Source: Streptomyces fulvoviolaceus (GTDB taxonomy: Bacteria > Actinomycetota > Actinomycetes > Streptomycetales > Streptomycetaceae). From it: DNA of 64,000 nucleotides. The stretch is taken from assembly GCF_000718165.1 (NCBI RefSeq), contig NZ_JOEY01000017.1, positions 111,847-175,846 of the forward strand, in the 5' to 3' direction. Positions 56,731 through 64,000 of the stretch are shown one piece after another. The position numbers and the translations under genes are program-made. The notes below the pieces were generated by a model. The model did not search any database, was not told the origin of the DNA, and saw only the letters and a program-made list of their open reading frames with translations. Position 1 is the stretch's first letter. Every line of letters begins with the position of its first letter.

Positions 56731-56815
56731 GTAACAGTGACCGGGGCGCTGGTGAGCGAGGTCACTGACCTGTGACGATAGTCGTACGACGTCACTACTG
56801 TCTGCGGTTCGTGAC
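56731..56815. promoter_or_regulatory. Cluster of six GTNAC motifs, candidate MtrA sites
   Basis: GTNAC occurs at 56731, 56737, 56761, 56772, 56791 and 56811. The pairs at 56731/56737 (6 bases apart) and 56761/56772 (11 bases apart) are spaced like half-sites of an OmpR-type dimer. It sits directly upstream of mtrA. That MtrA recognises GTNAC-type repeats is my recollection of the family; its action here is inferred. Confidence 0.6.
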
Positions 56816-56828
56816 TCGGGAGGATCAG

Positions 56829-56882
56829 GTGGCGGTGCTCGAGCCGACGGCAGCGCGTGCGGTCCATGCCATCCACGCGTGA
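56829..56882 (+). CDS. Possible 17-residue ORF divergent from mtrA
   Basis: GTG start at 56829 preceded by GGGAGGA at ideal spacing. It encodes MAVLEPTAARAVHAIHA and then TGA, 15 bases before the convergent mtnA stop. No family is recognised. It might be a leader peptide, a microprotein, or chance. The strong ribosome site and the MtrA-motif cluster in front of it are the only support. Confidence 0.4.
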   Translation: MAVLEPTAARAVHAIHA

Positions 56883-56896
56883 CCCACTCACCCCGC

Positions 56897-58045
56897 TCAA
56901 CCGATCGTCACCTGCCGCGACCTGGCACACAGCTCAGCCAGCGCCTCCGCCGTCACGGGCGAAACAGCGCCCTCTTCCGTGACGATCGCGGTCACCAGCT
57001 CGGGCGGCGTCACATCGAACGCCGGGTTGTACGCCTGCGTCCCCAGCGGCGCCACCGGAATCCCGCCTCCCGCTTCTGCACCCGCCACCGGCACCTGGGG
57101 TGCTGTGACCTCAGTCACCTCATGGCCGGGGCGCTGCTCGATCTCGATCGACGCCCCGTCCGGCGTGTCCGGATCCACCGTCGTCACCGGCGCCACCACG
57201 ATGAAGGGCACATGGTGGTACCGCGCCAGCACCGCGAGCGGATAGCTTCCCACCTTGTTCGCCACCGACCCGTCGGCAGCAATACGGTCCGCCCCGATCA
57301 GCACCGCGTCCACCTCCCCCGCCGCGAACAGCGAGCCCGCCGCATTGTCGGTCAGCAAGGTGTACGCCATGCCGCTGCGCGCCGCCTCGTACGCCGTCAG
57401 ACGGGCACCCTGCAGCAGCGGACGCGTCTCGTCCACCCACAGCCTCCGCAGCTGCCCCGCCCGGTGCGCCGCCAGCGCCACCGCGAACGCCGTCCCCTCG
57501 CCGCCCGACACGAGCGATCCCGTGTTGCAGTGCGTCAGGATCCGGTGCCCGCCACCGGGCAACAGCTCGTCCAGGAGCGCCAGCCCGCACTCGGCCATCC
57601 GGGCACTCGCCTCGGCGTCCTCCCGGTGCAGCCCGCGCGCAGCGGCCAGCGCCGCCCCGGCCGCCTGTCCGGCATCGCCGCTCTTGGCGAGCTCGGCCCG
57701 ATACGCGGACTGAGCCCTGCGCACCCCGACAGCGAGGTTCACCGCGGTGGGACGGGCGCCCGCCAGTACGGTCGCCGCCTCGTCCACGTCGAACCCACGC
57801 GCGGCGGCGAGCGCGACGCCGTACGCCCCCGCGATGCCGAGCAACGGCGCCCCGCGCACGGAGAGCGAGCGGATCGCCTCCACCAGTGCGGACGCATCCG
57901 TACAGACCAGTTCGACCTCCTCTGCCGGCAACCTCGTCTGGTCCAGAAGCACCAGAACAGGGCCCTCGGGTGGCTCCTCCCAGCGGATCGCCGGTATCTC
58001 GGTCGGCCTGCTGTCCTCACCGGATTGCGCGTACTGATCAGCCAT
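56897..58045 (-). CDS. mtnA: Methylthioribose-1-phosphate isomerase
   Basis: 382 residues. Isomerises MTR-1-P to methylthioribulose-1-P in methionine salvage. Family blocks are RGAPLLGIAGAYGVALAAARG, ILTHCNTGSL (catalytic Cys), VDAVLIGADRIAADGSVANKVGSY (catalytic Asp) and VTPPELVTAIVTEEG. The start at 58045 (MADQYAQSGEDSRPTEIPAIRWEE) precedes the conserved IRW. A Gly/Ala-rich stretch near residue 320 is slightly longer than usual. No other mtn gene is next to it. Confidence 0.93.
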   Translation of the reverse strand: MADQYAQSGEDSRPTEIPAIRWEEPPEGPVLVLLDQTRLPAEEVELVCTDASALVEAIRSLSVRGAPLLGIAGAYGVALAAARGFDVDEAATVLAGARPTAVNLAVGVRRAQSAYRAELAKSGDAGQAAGAALAAARGLHREDAEASARMAECGLALLDELLPGGGHRILTHCNTGSLVSGGEGTAFAVALAAHRAGQLRRLWVDETRPLLQGARLTAYEAARSGMAYTLLTDNAAGSLFAAGEVDAVLIGADRIAADGSVANKVGSYPLAVLARYHHVPFIVVAPVTTVDPDTPDGASIEIEQRPGHEVTEVTAPQVPVAGAEAGGGIPVAPLGTQAYNPAFDVTPPELVTAIVTEEGAVSPVTAEALAELCARSRQVTIG

Positions 58046-58185
58046 GCGGTCAGTCTGCCCGTTATCCGGCAGACAATTGAAGGTGTCCAGCCCATACCGC
58101 GGCTGGTCCGTCGACAACCACCCCATGGCACGATGGCTGCCAACCTGCCGCCGCGACCGCGGACGGGCACCGTGAAGGAGCGACG

Positions 58186-59544
58186 ATGAAAGACACTCCG
58201 GGCTGGGCCTCGCCCGGATCCGCCCCCTCCGACGGGCACGAGCCCGGCGCGTCCGGTCCTGCCGAGCCCAACGACCGCGCCGATGCTCCACAGCCCGAGG
58301 ACCAGCCGAGCCCGGACCCGAACAACACCGGCTCGCAGGGCCCCGGTTCGCAGTGGTCCCCGCAGCAGCCGCCCCCGGGCCAGTGGTCCGCGCCCACCGG
58401 CCCCGGCCAGACGCCTCCGCCACCCCCACCGCCCGGCCCGGGCTGGGGTACCCAGCCGCCCGCCGGTCCCGGTGGCTACGGCGCTCCCGGTCCCGGCGGC
58501 CACCCGGGCTACGGTGCTCCCGGATACCCCGCGTGGGGAGGTGGCTGGGGCGGTCCCCCGCCGGCCGCCAAGCCCGGCGTGATCCCGCTCCGCCCACTCG
58601 GCGTGGGCGAGATCCTCGACGGCGCGGTCTCCACCATGCGCACCCACTGGCGCACGGTCCTCGGCATCTCCCTGACCGTCGCGGTCGTCACCGAGATCCT
58701 CGTCATCCTGCTCCAGGGCTTCGTCCTGAACGACAGCACCAGCACCGAAGCCCTCAACGACCCGAGCGCCACCTTCGACGAACTCACCCGGGCCATGGGC
58801 GACGCCATGCTCGGCACCACCGTCGTCTTCGTGATCTCCCTCATCGGCACGGTCGCCGCGACCGCCCTGCTCACGACCGTCACCAGCCGTGCCGTGCTCG
58901 GCAAGTCGGTCACCACCGGCGAGGCCTGGCGCGACGCCCGCCCGCAGGTCCCGAAGCTGTTCGGCCTGATCTTCCTGCTGCTGCTCATCACGTTCGGCGT
59001 GGTCCTCGTGGGCACGGTGCCCGGCATCCTCGTGGCCGTCGCGGGCGCGGGTGGCGCCGGTGCCGCCCTGGCCGTCCTGGGCGGCCTCGGTGCCGGGATC
59101 GTCGCGCTGTGGCTGATGATCCGCTTCTCGCTGGCCTCGCCTGCGCTGATGCTGGAGAAGCAGAGCATCGTGAAGTCGATGAGCCGCTCCGCGAAGCTGG
59201 TCCGCGGCTCCTGGTGGCGGGTCTTCGGCATCCAGCTGCTCGCCACGATCATCGCGAACATCGTCGCGGCGATCGTCGTCATCCCCTTCACCTTCCTCGC
59301 CGCCGCCCTGAGCGGCGACGGCATCGGCGGCCTCGTCAACGGCACCGGCGATCTGGGCTGGACGTTCCTCATCATCAGCGGCGTCGGCTCGGTGATCGGC
59401 TCCATGATCACCTTCCCGATCACGGCGGGCGTCACCGTGCTCCTCTACATCGACCAGCGCATCCGCCGCGAGGCCCTCGACCTCGAACTGGCCCGCGCGG
59501 CGGGCGTCCAGGGCTACAGCACCGGCCCCACGCCCGGGGGCTGA
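58186..59544 (+). CDS. Multi-helix membrane protein (GPDPase membrane-domain-like)
   Basis: 452 residues. The first ~130 are disordered, rich in Pro/Gly/Gln (PPPPPPPGPGWG). The C-terminal ~320 residues hold about six helices in the fold found beside glycerophosphodiester phosphodiesterase domains (PLRPLGVGEILDGAVSTMRTHWRTVLG, SRSAKLVRGSWWRVFGIQLLA), but no catalytic domain is present. GAAGGAGCG precedes the ATG. First gene of an operon with four coupled genes downstream; the role is unknown. Confidence 0.82.
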   Translation: MKDTPGWASPGSAPSDGHEPGASGPAEPNDRADAPQPEDQPSPDPNNTGSQGPGSQWSPQQPPPGQWSAPTGPGQTPPPPPPPGPGWGTQPPAGPGGYGAPGPGGHPGYGAPGYPAWGGGWGGPPPAAKPGVIPLRPLGVGEILDGAVSTMRTHWRTVLGISLTVAVVTEILVILLQGFVLNDSTSTEALNDPSATFDELTRAMGDAMLGTTVVFVISLIGTVAATALLTTVTSRAVLGKSVTTGEAWRDARPQVPKLFGLIFLLLLITFGVVLVGTVPGILVAVAGAGGAGAALAVLGGLGAGIVALWLMIRFSLASPALMLEKQSIVKSMSRSAKLVRGSWWRVFGIQLLATIIANIVAAIVVIPFTFLAAALSGDGIGGLVNGTGDLGWTFLIISGVGSVIGSMITFPITAGVTVLLYIDQRIRREALDLELARAAGVQGYSTGPTPGG

Positions 59545-59548
59545 TGCG

Positions 59549-60364
59549 GTGAACCTGACGGGGGGAGTTCTCACCGCGGCACACGCCTTGCCGCACGCCG
59601 CCGACAGAGCCGTACGAAGCTTGCTGCACACCGCCGACACGACCGTACGGACGCTGGTGCGCACCTCCGACGCGTCCGCCCTGTCACTGGCGCGCTCGGA
59701 CGACGAACCGCCGCTGACGATCCCACGTGACCCCGCGCGGGAGGCGGCTCGACGCGAGCTGTCCAAGCGGATGTACCACGAGAACGACCCCAGCTGGTTC
59801 CAGCGCGCCCTGGACGCCTTCTGGGACTGGGTCGGCAAGCTGTTCAACGCCGCCTCGGCCGCGACGCCGGGAGGAGCGCTCGGCCTGGTCGTCGTCATCG
59901 TGGCCGTCCTCGCGGTCCTGGGCGCGCTGTGGTGGCGCCTCGGCGCCCCCCGCCGCCAACCCACCTCCGCCGCCGCCCTGTTCGACGACCGTCCCCGCAG
60001 TGCCGCCGAACACCGCGCGGCAGCCGAGGCGCACGCCGCCCAGGGCCACTGGAACCAGGCCGTCCAGGAACGCATGCGCGCCATCGTCCGCTCCCTGGAG
60101 GAGCGCACCCTCCTCGACATCCGCCCCGGCCGCACCGCCGACGAGGCCGCCGCCGAAGCGGGCCGCACCCTGCCCTCCCACGCCGACCGACTCGGCACCG
60201 CCGCCCGGGACTTCGACGACGTGACGTACGGCGGCCGGGCCGCGACCGAGCAGTCGTACCACCGCATCACCGAACTCGACCGTGCCCTGGAGCGCACCAG
60301 GCCGGTGCTCGCGAGCAGCAGCCACAGCGCGGCCCACAACGCCCGCCAGGGAGCCGCCGAATGA
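59549..60364 (+). CDS. DUF4129-domain membrane protein
   Basis: 271 residues. Starts with a GTG 4 bases after the previous stop. Contains REAARRELSKRMYHENDPSWFQRALDAFWDWV, one central membrane helix (about 105-127) and the C-terminal DUF4129 region (AEAHAAQGHWNQAVQERMRAIVRSLEERTLLDIRPGRTADEAA ... FDDVTYGGR). The domain regularly accompanies MoxR/DUF58 systems. Its stop overlaps the next start (ATGA). Confidence 0.87.
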   Translation: MNLTGGVLTAAHALPHAADRAVRSLLHTADTTVRTLVRTSDASALSLARSDDEPPLTIPRDPAREAARRELSKRMYHENDPSWFQRALDAFWDWVGKLFNAASAATPGGALGLVVVIVAVLAVLGALWWRLGAPRRQPTSAAALFDDRPRSAAEHRAAAEAHAAQGHWNQAVQERMRAIVRSLEERTLLDIRPGRTADEAAAEAGRTLPSHADRLGTAARDFDDVTYGGRAATEQSYHRITELDRALERTRPVLASSSHSAAHNARQGAAE

Positions 60365-61557
60365 CCACCGAGGCCACGCTCCCCTCCACCTCGGCCTCGC
60401 CCACCGCCCGCCAGGCGTGGACCCGCGCGCGAGGCGTCGCACTCGCCCTCGTGCTCCTGCTGGCGGCGGCCGTCGCGATCGCCGTGATCCGCTCCGACAC
60501 CCGGCACGGCAGCCTCGACCCACGCTCCGCCGACCCGTACGGCAGCCGAGCCGTCGCCGAACTCCTGGCCGATCGAGGTGTCTCCACGCGCGTGGTCACG
60601 ACCCTCGACGAGGCCGGAGCTGCGGCCGGTCCGGACACCACCCTCCTGATCGCCGTCCCCGACCTGCTGACCCACCGTCAACAGAGCCGGCTGCACTCCG
60701 CGACCGCCGACTCCGGCGGCCGCACCGTCCTCGTCGCTCCCGGCAGCTGGTCCGTCGAACGGCTCGTCCCCGGCGTCGTCGCAGACCCCGCCACCAGCCT
60801 CGACTCGACGCTCTCCCCCGCCTGCGACCTGCCGGCCGCCCAGCGCGCGGGAACCGCCGACACCGGCGGCATCCGCTACACCGTCACCCACCCCGGCCCC
60901 GACGAGTGCTACCCCAGCGAGCGCCTGCCCACCCTGGTGCACGTCCCGGCGGCCTCCGGGGACGGCGACACGGTCGTGCTCGGCGCTCCCGACATCCTCT
61001 ACAACGACACCCTCGACGAGCAGGGCAACGCCTCGCTCGCCCTCCAACTCCTCGGCTCCCGCCACCATCTGGTCTGGTACCTCCCCTCGCTGTCCGACAC
61101 CTCTGCCGCCGACCCCGACGACGAACGCGGCTTGTTCGACCTACTCCCCTCGGGATGGCTCTGGGGCACACTGCAGCTCTTCATCGCGGCAGCCCTCGCC
61201 GCCCTCTGGCGGGCACGCCGACTGGGCCCCCTCGTGCCCGAAAAACTCCCCGTGGCGATCCGCGCCTCCGAAACCGTCGAAGGCCGCGCCCGCCTCTACC
61301 GCAAGTCGAACGCCCGCGACCGCGCGGCGTCCGCTCTTCGCTCCACCACCCGCACCCGCCTCGCCCCCCTCGTAGGCGTCCCCGTCGCCCAGGCAAACAC
61401 GCCCGAAGCCCTGCTCCCCGCCCTGTCCGACCACCTACACGGCGACGGACAGTCCCTGCACCCCCTCCTCTTCGGCCGGCCGCCCGGAGACGACGCAGCC
61501 CTCATCTCCCTCGCCGATCAACTCGACGCCCTCGAAAGAGAGGTACGCCGTTCATGA
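60361..61557 (+). CDS. DUF4350-domain membrane protein
   Basis: 398 residues. One helix near residues 24-43, then an extracytoplasmic DUF4350 region (SADPYGSRAVAELLADRGVSTRVVTTLDEA ... LLIAVPDLL), a second helix (LWGTLQLFIAAALAALWRARRLGPLV) and a cytoplasmic tail. DUF4350 resembles a Rossmann-like sensing fold. Coupled by ATGA overlaps on both sides. Confidence 0.87.
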   Translation: MTTEATLPSTSASPTARQAWTRARGVALALVLLLAAAVAIAVIRSDTRHGSLDPRSADPYGSRAVAELLADRGVSTRVVTTLDEAGAAAGPDTTLLIAVPDLLTHRQQSRLHSATADSGGRTVLVAPGSWSVERLVPGVVADPATSLDSTLSPACDLPAAQRAGTADTGGIRYTVTHPGPDECYPSERLPTLVHVPAASGDGDTVVLGAPDILYNDTLDEQGNASLALQLLGSRHHLVWYLPSLSDTSAADPDDERGLFDLLPSGWLWGTLQLFIAAALAALWRARRLGPLVPEKLPVAIRASETVEGRARLYRKSNARDRAASALRSTTRTRLAPLVGVPVAQANTPEALLPALSDHLHGDGQSLHPLLFGRPPGDDAALISLADQLDALEREVRRS

Positions 61558-62546
61558 TGGACCCGACCACTGACAACGCCGGGTACGCCGGGGACCCGGA
61601 CACCGCCCGGGCCTCCCTGGAAGCCCTGCGCGCCGAGATCGCCAAAGCCGTGGTCGGCCAGGACCCCGCCGTGACCGGCCTCGTCGTCGCCCTCCTCTGC
61701 CGCGGACACGTCCTGCTAGAAGGAGTCCCCGGAGTCGCCAAAACGTTGCTCGTCCGCGCGCTCGCATCCGCGCTCGAACTCGACACCAAGCGCGTCCAGT
61801 TCACCCCGGACCTCATGCCGAGCGATGTGACGGGCTCCCTGGTCTACGACACCCGCTCCGCCGAGTTCTCCTTCCAGCCCGGCCCGGTCTTCACCAACCT
61901 CCTCCTGGCCGACGAAATCAACCGCACCCCGCCCAAGACCCAGTCGTCCCTCCTGGAAGCCATGGAGGAACGGCAGGTCACGGTCGACGGCACCCCACGC
62001 CTCCTCCCCGACCCGTTCCTGGTCGCCGCGACCCAGAACCCGGTCGAGTACGAGGGCACGTACCCCCTCCCCGAAGCCCAGCTGGACCGTTTCCTCCTCA
62101 AGCTCACGATCCCGCTGCCCTCCCGCCAGGACGAGATCGACGTCCTCACCCGCCACGCCGAGGGCTTCAACCCCCGCGACCTGCGCGCAGCCGGCGTACG
62201 CCCCGTGGCAGGACCCGCAGCCTTGGAAGCCGCGCGCGCCGCGGTCGCCAAGACGACGATCTCCCCCGAGATCACCGCGTACGTGGTGGACATCTGCCGC
62301 GCCACGCGCGAGTCCCCGTCCCTCACCCTGGGCGTCTCTCCACGCGGCTCCACGGCCCTCCTGGCCACCTCCCGCGCCTGGGCCTGGCTGACGGGCCGCG
62401 ACTACGTCATCCCCGACGACGTGAAGGCACTGGCCCTCCCCACCCTCCGCCACCGCGTACAGCTCCGCCCGGAGGCCGAGATGGAAGGCGTGACGGCCGA
62501 CTCCGTCATCAACGCGATCCTCGCCCACGTCCCGGTCCCCCGCTGA
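61554..62546 (+). CDS. MoxR-family AAA ATPase
   Basis: 330 residues. Walker A GVPGVAKT, Walker B LLLADEINRTPPKTQSSLLEAMEE and sensor 1 VAATQNPVEYEGTYPLPEAQLDRF are diagnostic. MoxR proteins act as chaperone-like ATPases with von Willebrand/DUF58 partners, here encoded next. The ATG at 61554 overlaps the previous stop; another ATG at 61557 is possible. Confidence 0.95.
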   Translation: MMDPTTDNAGYAGDPDTARASLEALRAEIAKAVVGQDPAVTGLVVALLCRGHVLLEGVPGVAKTLLVRALASALELDTKRVQFTPDLMPSDVTGSLVYDTRSAEFSFQPGPVFTNLLLADEINRTPPKTQSSLLEAMEERQVTVDGTPRLLPDPFLVAATQNPVEYEGTYPLPEAQLDRFLLKLTIPLPSRQDEIDVLTRHAEGFNPRDLRAAGVRPVAGPAALEAARAAVAKTTISPEITAYVVDICRATRESPSLTLGVSPRGSTALLATSRAWAWLTGRDYVIPDDVKALALPTLRHRVQLRPEAEMEGVTADSVINAILAHVPVPR

Positions 62547-63856
62547 TGGCCCTCACCGGACGCGCCGCTCTCCTCGCGGCTCTGGGCTCCCTCCCCGTCG
62601 GCATCTGGGAGCCCAGCTGGACGGGCATCCTCGCGGTCAACGCGCCCTTGGCCGTGGCCTGCGCCTGCGACTTCGCGCTGGCGGCACCCGTACGACGTCT
62701 CGGCCTGACTCGCGCAGGCGACAACTCCGTACGCCTGGGCGACGCCGCCGACGTCACCCTCGCGGTCACCAACCCCTCCAGCCGCCCGCTGCGCGCCCAC
62801 CTGCGCGACGCGTGGCCTCCCAGCAGCTGGCAGCCCGGCACGGAAGTAGAAGCCTCCCGTCACCGCCTGACGGTCCCCGCCGGCGAGCGCCGACGGCTCA
62901 CGACCCGCCTACGCCCCACCCGCCGCGGCGACCGCCAGGCCGATCGCCTCACGATCCGTTCCTACGGCCCTCTCGGCCTCTTCTCCCGCCAGGGCACCCA
63001 CAGAGTGCCGTGGACGGTGCGCGTCCTGCCCCCGTTCACCAGCCGCAAGCACCTCCCCTCCAAGCTCGCGCGCCTACGCGAACTGGACGGCCGCACCAGC
63101 GTCCTCACCCGCGGCGAAGGCACGGAGTTCGACAGCCTTCGCGAGTACGTCCCCGGCGACGACACCCGTTCCATCGACTGGCGCGCCACAGCCCGCCACT
63201 CCACGGTCGCCGTACGCACCTGGCGCCCCGAACGCGACCGGCACATCCTCGTGGTCCTGGACACCGGCCGGACGTCGGCAGGCCGCGTGGGCGACGCCCC
63301 ACGCCTCGACGCCTCCATGGACGCGGCCCTGCTCCTGGCCGCACTGGCATCCCGCGCCGGCGACGGAGTGGACCTGCTCGCCTACGACCGGCGGGTGCGC
63401 GCCCTGGTCCAGGGCCGCACGGCAAGCGACGTGCTCCCTTCCCTGGTCAACGCGATGGCAACGCTCGAACCCGAGCTCGTCGAGACGGACGCCCGAGGTC
63501 TCACGGCCACAGCGCTCCGGGCGGCTCCCCGCCGATCCCTGATCGTGCTGCTCACCAGCCTCGACGCAGCACCGGTCGAAGAGGGCCTGCTGCCGGTTCT
63601 CCCCCAGCTCACCCAACGGCATACGCTCCTGCTGGCGTCGGTGGCGGATCCCCACGTCGCCCAAATGGCCACAGCTCGGGGAACCACCGACTCCATCTAC
63701 GAGGCTGCGGCCGCCGCACAGGCTCAGACCGAGCGCCATCGCACCGCGGAGCAACTCCGTCGCCACGGTGTCACGGTCGTCGACGCAACGCCGGACAACC
63801 TGGCCCCTGCACTGGCGGACGCGTATCTGGCATTGAAGGCTGCGGGGCGTCTGTAA
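62546..63856 (+). CDS. DUF58-domain protein (MoxR partner)
   Basis: 436 residues. Two N-terminal helices (about 5-50), a beta-rich middle and the DUF58 signature GEGTEFDSLREYVPGDDTRSIDWRATARH, followed by a von Willebrand A-like region (HILVVLDTGRTS, DASMDAALLLAALA). The start overlaps the MoxR stop by one base (TGATG). Last gene of the operon in this window, convergent with an rRNA operon. Confidence 0.93.
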   Translation: MALTGRAALLAALGSLPVGIWEPSWTGILAVNAPLAVACACDFALAAPVRRLGLTRAGDNSVRLGDAADVTLAVTNPSSRPLRAHLRDAWPPSSWQPGTEVEASRHRLTVPAGERRRLTTRLRPTRRGDRQADRLTIRSYGPLGLFSRQGTHRVPWTVRVLPPFTSRKHLPSKLARLRELDGRTSVLTRGEGTEFDSLREYVPGDDTRSIDWRATARHSTVAVRTWRPERDRHILVVLDTGRTSAGRVGDAPRLDASMDAALLLAALASRAGDGVDLLAYDRRVRALVQGRTASDVLPSLVNAMATLEPELVETDARGLTATALRAAPRRSLIVLLTSLDAAPVEEGLLPVLPQLTQRHTLLLASVADPHVAQMATARGTTDSIYEAAAAAQAQTERHRTAEQLRRHGVTVVDATPDNLAPALADAYLALKAAGRL

Positions 63857-63914
63857 TAGGAGGGGTATCGGGGCACCCCGTATTTGTATTTATGTAATCG
63901 GCCCGGAAATGCGA

Positions 63915-63944
63915 AAAGGCCCACACCATAAGGTGTGGGCCTTT
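63915..63944 (-). terminator. Terminator of the rRNA operon
   Basis: Perfect 13-bp stem AAAGGCCCACACC (63915-63927) / GGTGTGGGCCTTT (63932-63944) with a 4-base loop, just after the 5S rRNA 3' end. On the minus strand it ends in TTTT. It also blocks read-through from the DUF58 gene. Confidence 0.88.
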
Positions 63945-63953
63945 CCCAAAATT

Positions 63954-64000
63954 TGTTCGGCGGTGTCCTACTCTCCCACAGGGTCCCCCCTGCAGTACCA
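63954..64000 (-). rRNA. 5S ribosomal RNA, 3' end (partial)
   Basis: On the minus strand the last 47 bases read TGGTACTGCAGGGGGGACCC...GGGAGAGTAGGAC...CCGCCGAACA, the conserved 3' part of Streptomyces 5S rRNA. The rest of the gene, and presumably 23S and 16S, lie beyond the window. The exact 3' end is uncertain by one or two bases. Confidence 0.93.

Overview
This is a high-GC actinobacterial chromosome segment, almost certainly from Streptomyces. The GC content is very high and nearly all codons end in G or C. It carries the neighbours prfB/ftsEX/smpB/ssrA, the kinase pair resembling PkaA/PkaB of S. coelicolor, a ~180-kDa NAD-glutamate dehydrogenase, and secA, hpf, comF-like, lpqB, mtrB and mtrA in an order recalling the Mycobacterium Rv3240c-Rv3246c region. 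I see no phage, transposon or CRISPR; the segment reads as core chromosome.

Layout. 1-7.5 kb: oligosaccharide utilisation, with two ABC permeases (the first truncated), a YicI-type alpha-xylosidase, a LacI regulator with a rare TTA codon and a secreted multidomain GH3 enzyme. 7.6-8.0 kb: a deazaflavin-type nitroreductase. 8.1-14.7 kb: translation rescue and division, with ssrA (tmRNA), smpB, an S41 peptidase (also with a TTA codon), ftsX, ftsE, a small zinc-ribbon membrane protein, a sortase-anchored surface protein and prfB. 14.9-21.7 kb: two membrane Ser/Thr kinases facing a large FHA/FtsK-like protein. 21.7-22.5 kb: repeat-rich spacer. 22.5-26.1 kb: a second sugar ABC system, with an unusual permease carrying a large extracellular insertion. 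26.2-35.3 kb: cell-surface polymer genes (a glycosyltransferase/glycerophosphotransferase fusion, galE, a two-gene ABC exporter behind a four-copy operator array next to a TetR gene), interspersed with ohr/ohrR, a Crp-type regulator, YciI and two gene remnants. 35.4-43.8 kb: NAD-glutamate dehydrogenase and small enzymes. 43.9-56.7 kb: secA, a GNAT, an AlkX-like DNA glycosylase, a NarL-type regulator, hpf, comF-like, lpqB-mtrB-mtrA. 56.9-63.9 kb: mtnA and a translationally coupled DUF4129/DUF4350/MoxR/DUF58 membrane operon, which converges on the 3' end of an rRNA operon (5S rRNA) at the window edge.

How it works together. Both sugar importers lack an ATPase gene here, as expected if they share a common one (MsiK in other streptomycetes). 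Several regulators sit beside obvious targets: OhrR beside ohr, TetR beside the polymer exporter, and MtrA next to a cluster of GTNAC motifs. The spots most worth checking are the four 25-bp operators at 33297-33436, the permease insertion domain at about 24.3-24.75 kb, the GTNAC cluster with a possible 17-residue ORF at 56.73-56.88 kb, the nested inverted repeat at 18123-18190 and the two TTA codons.
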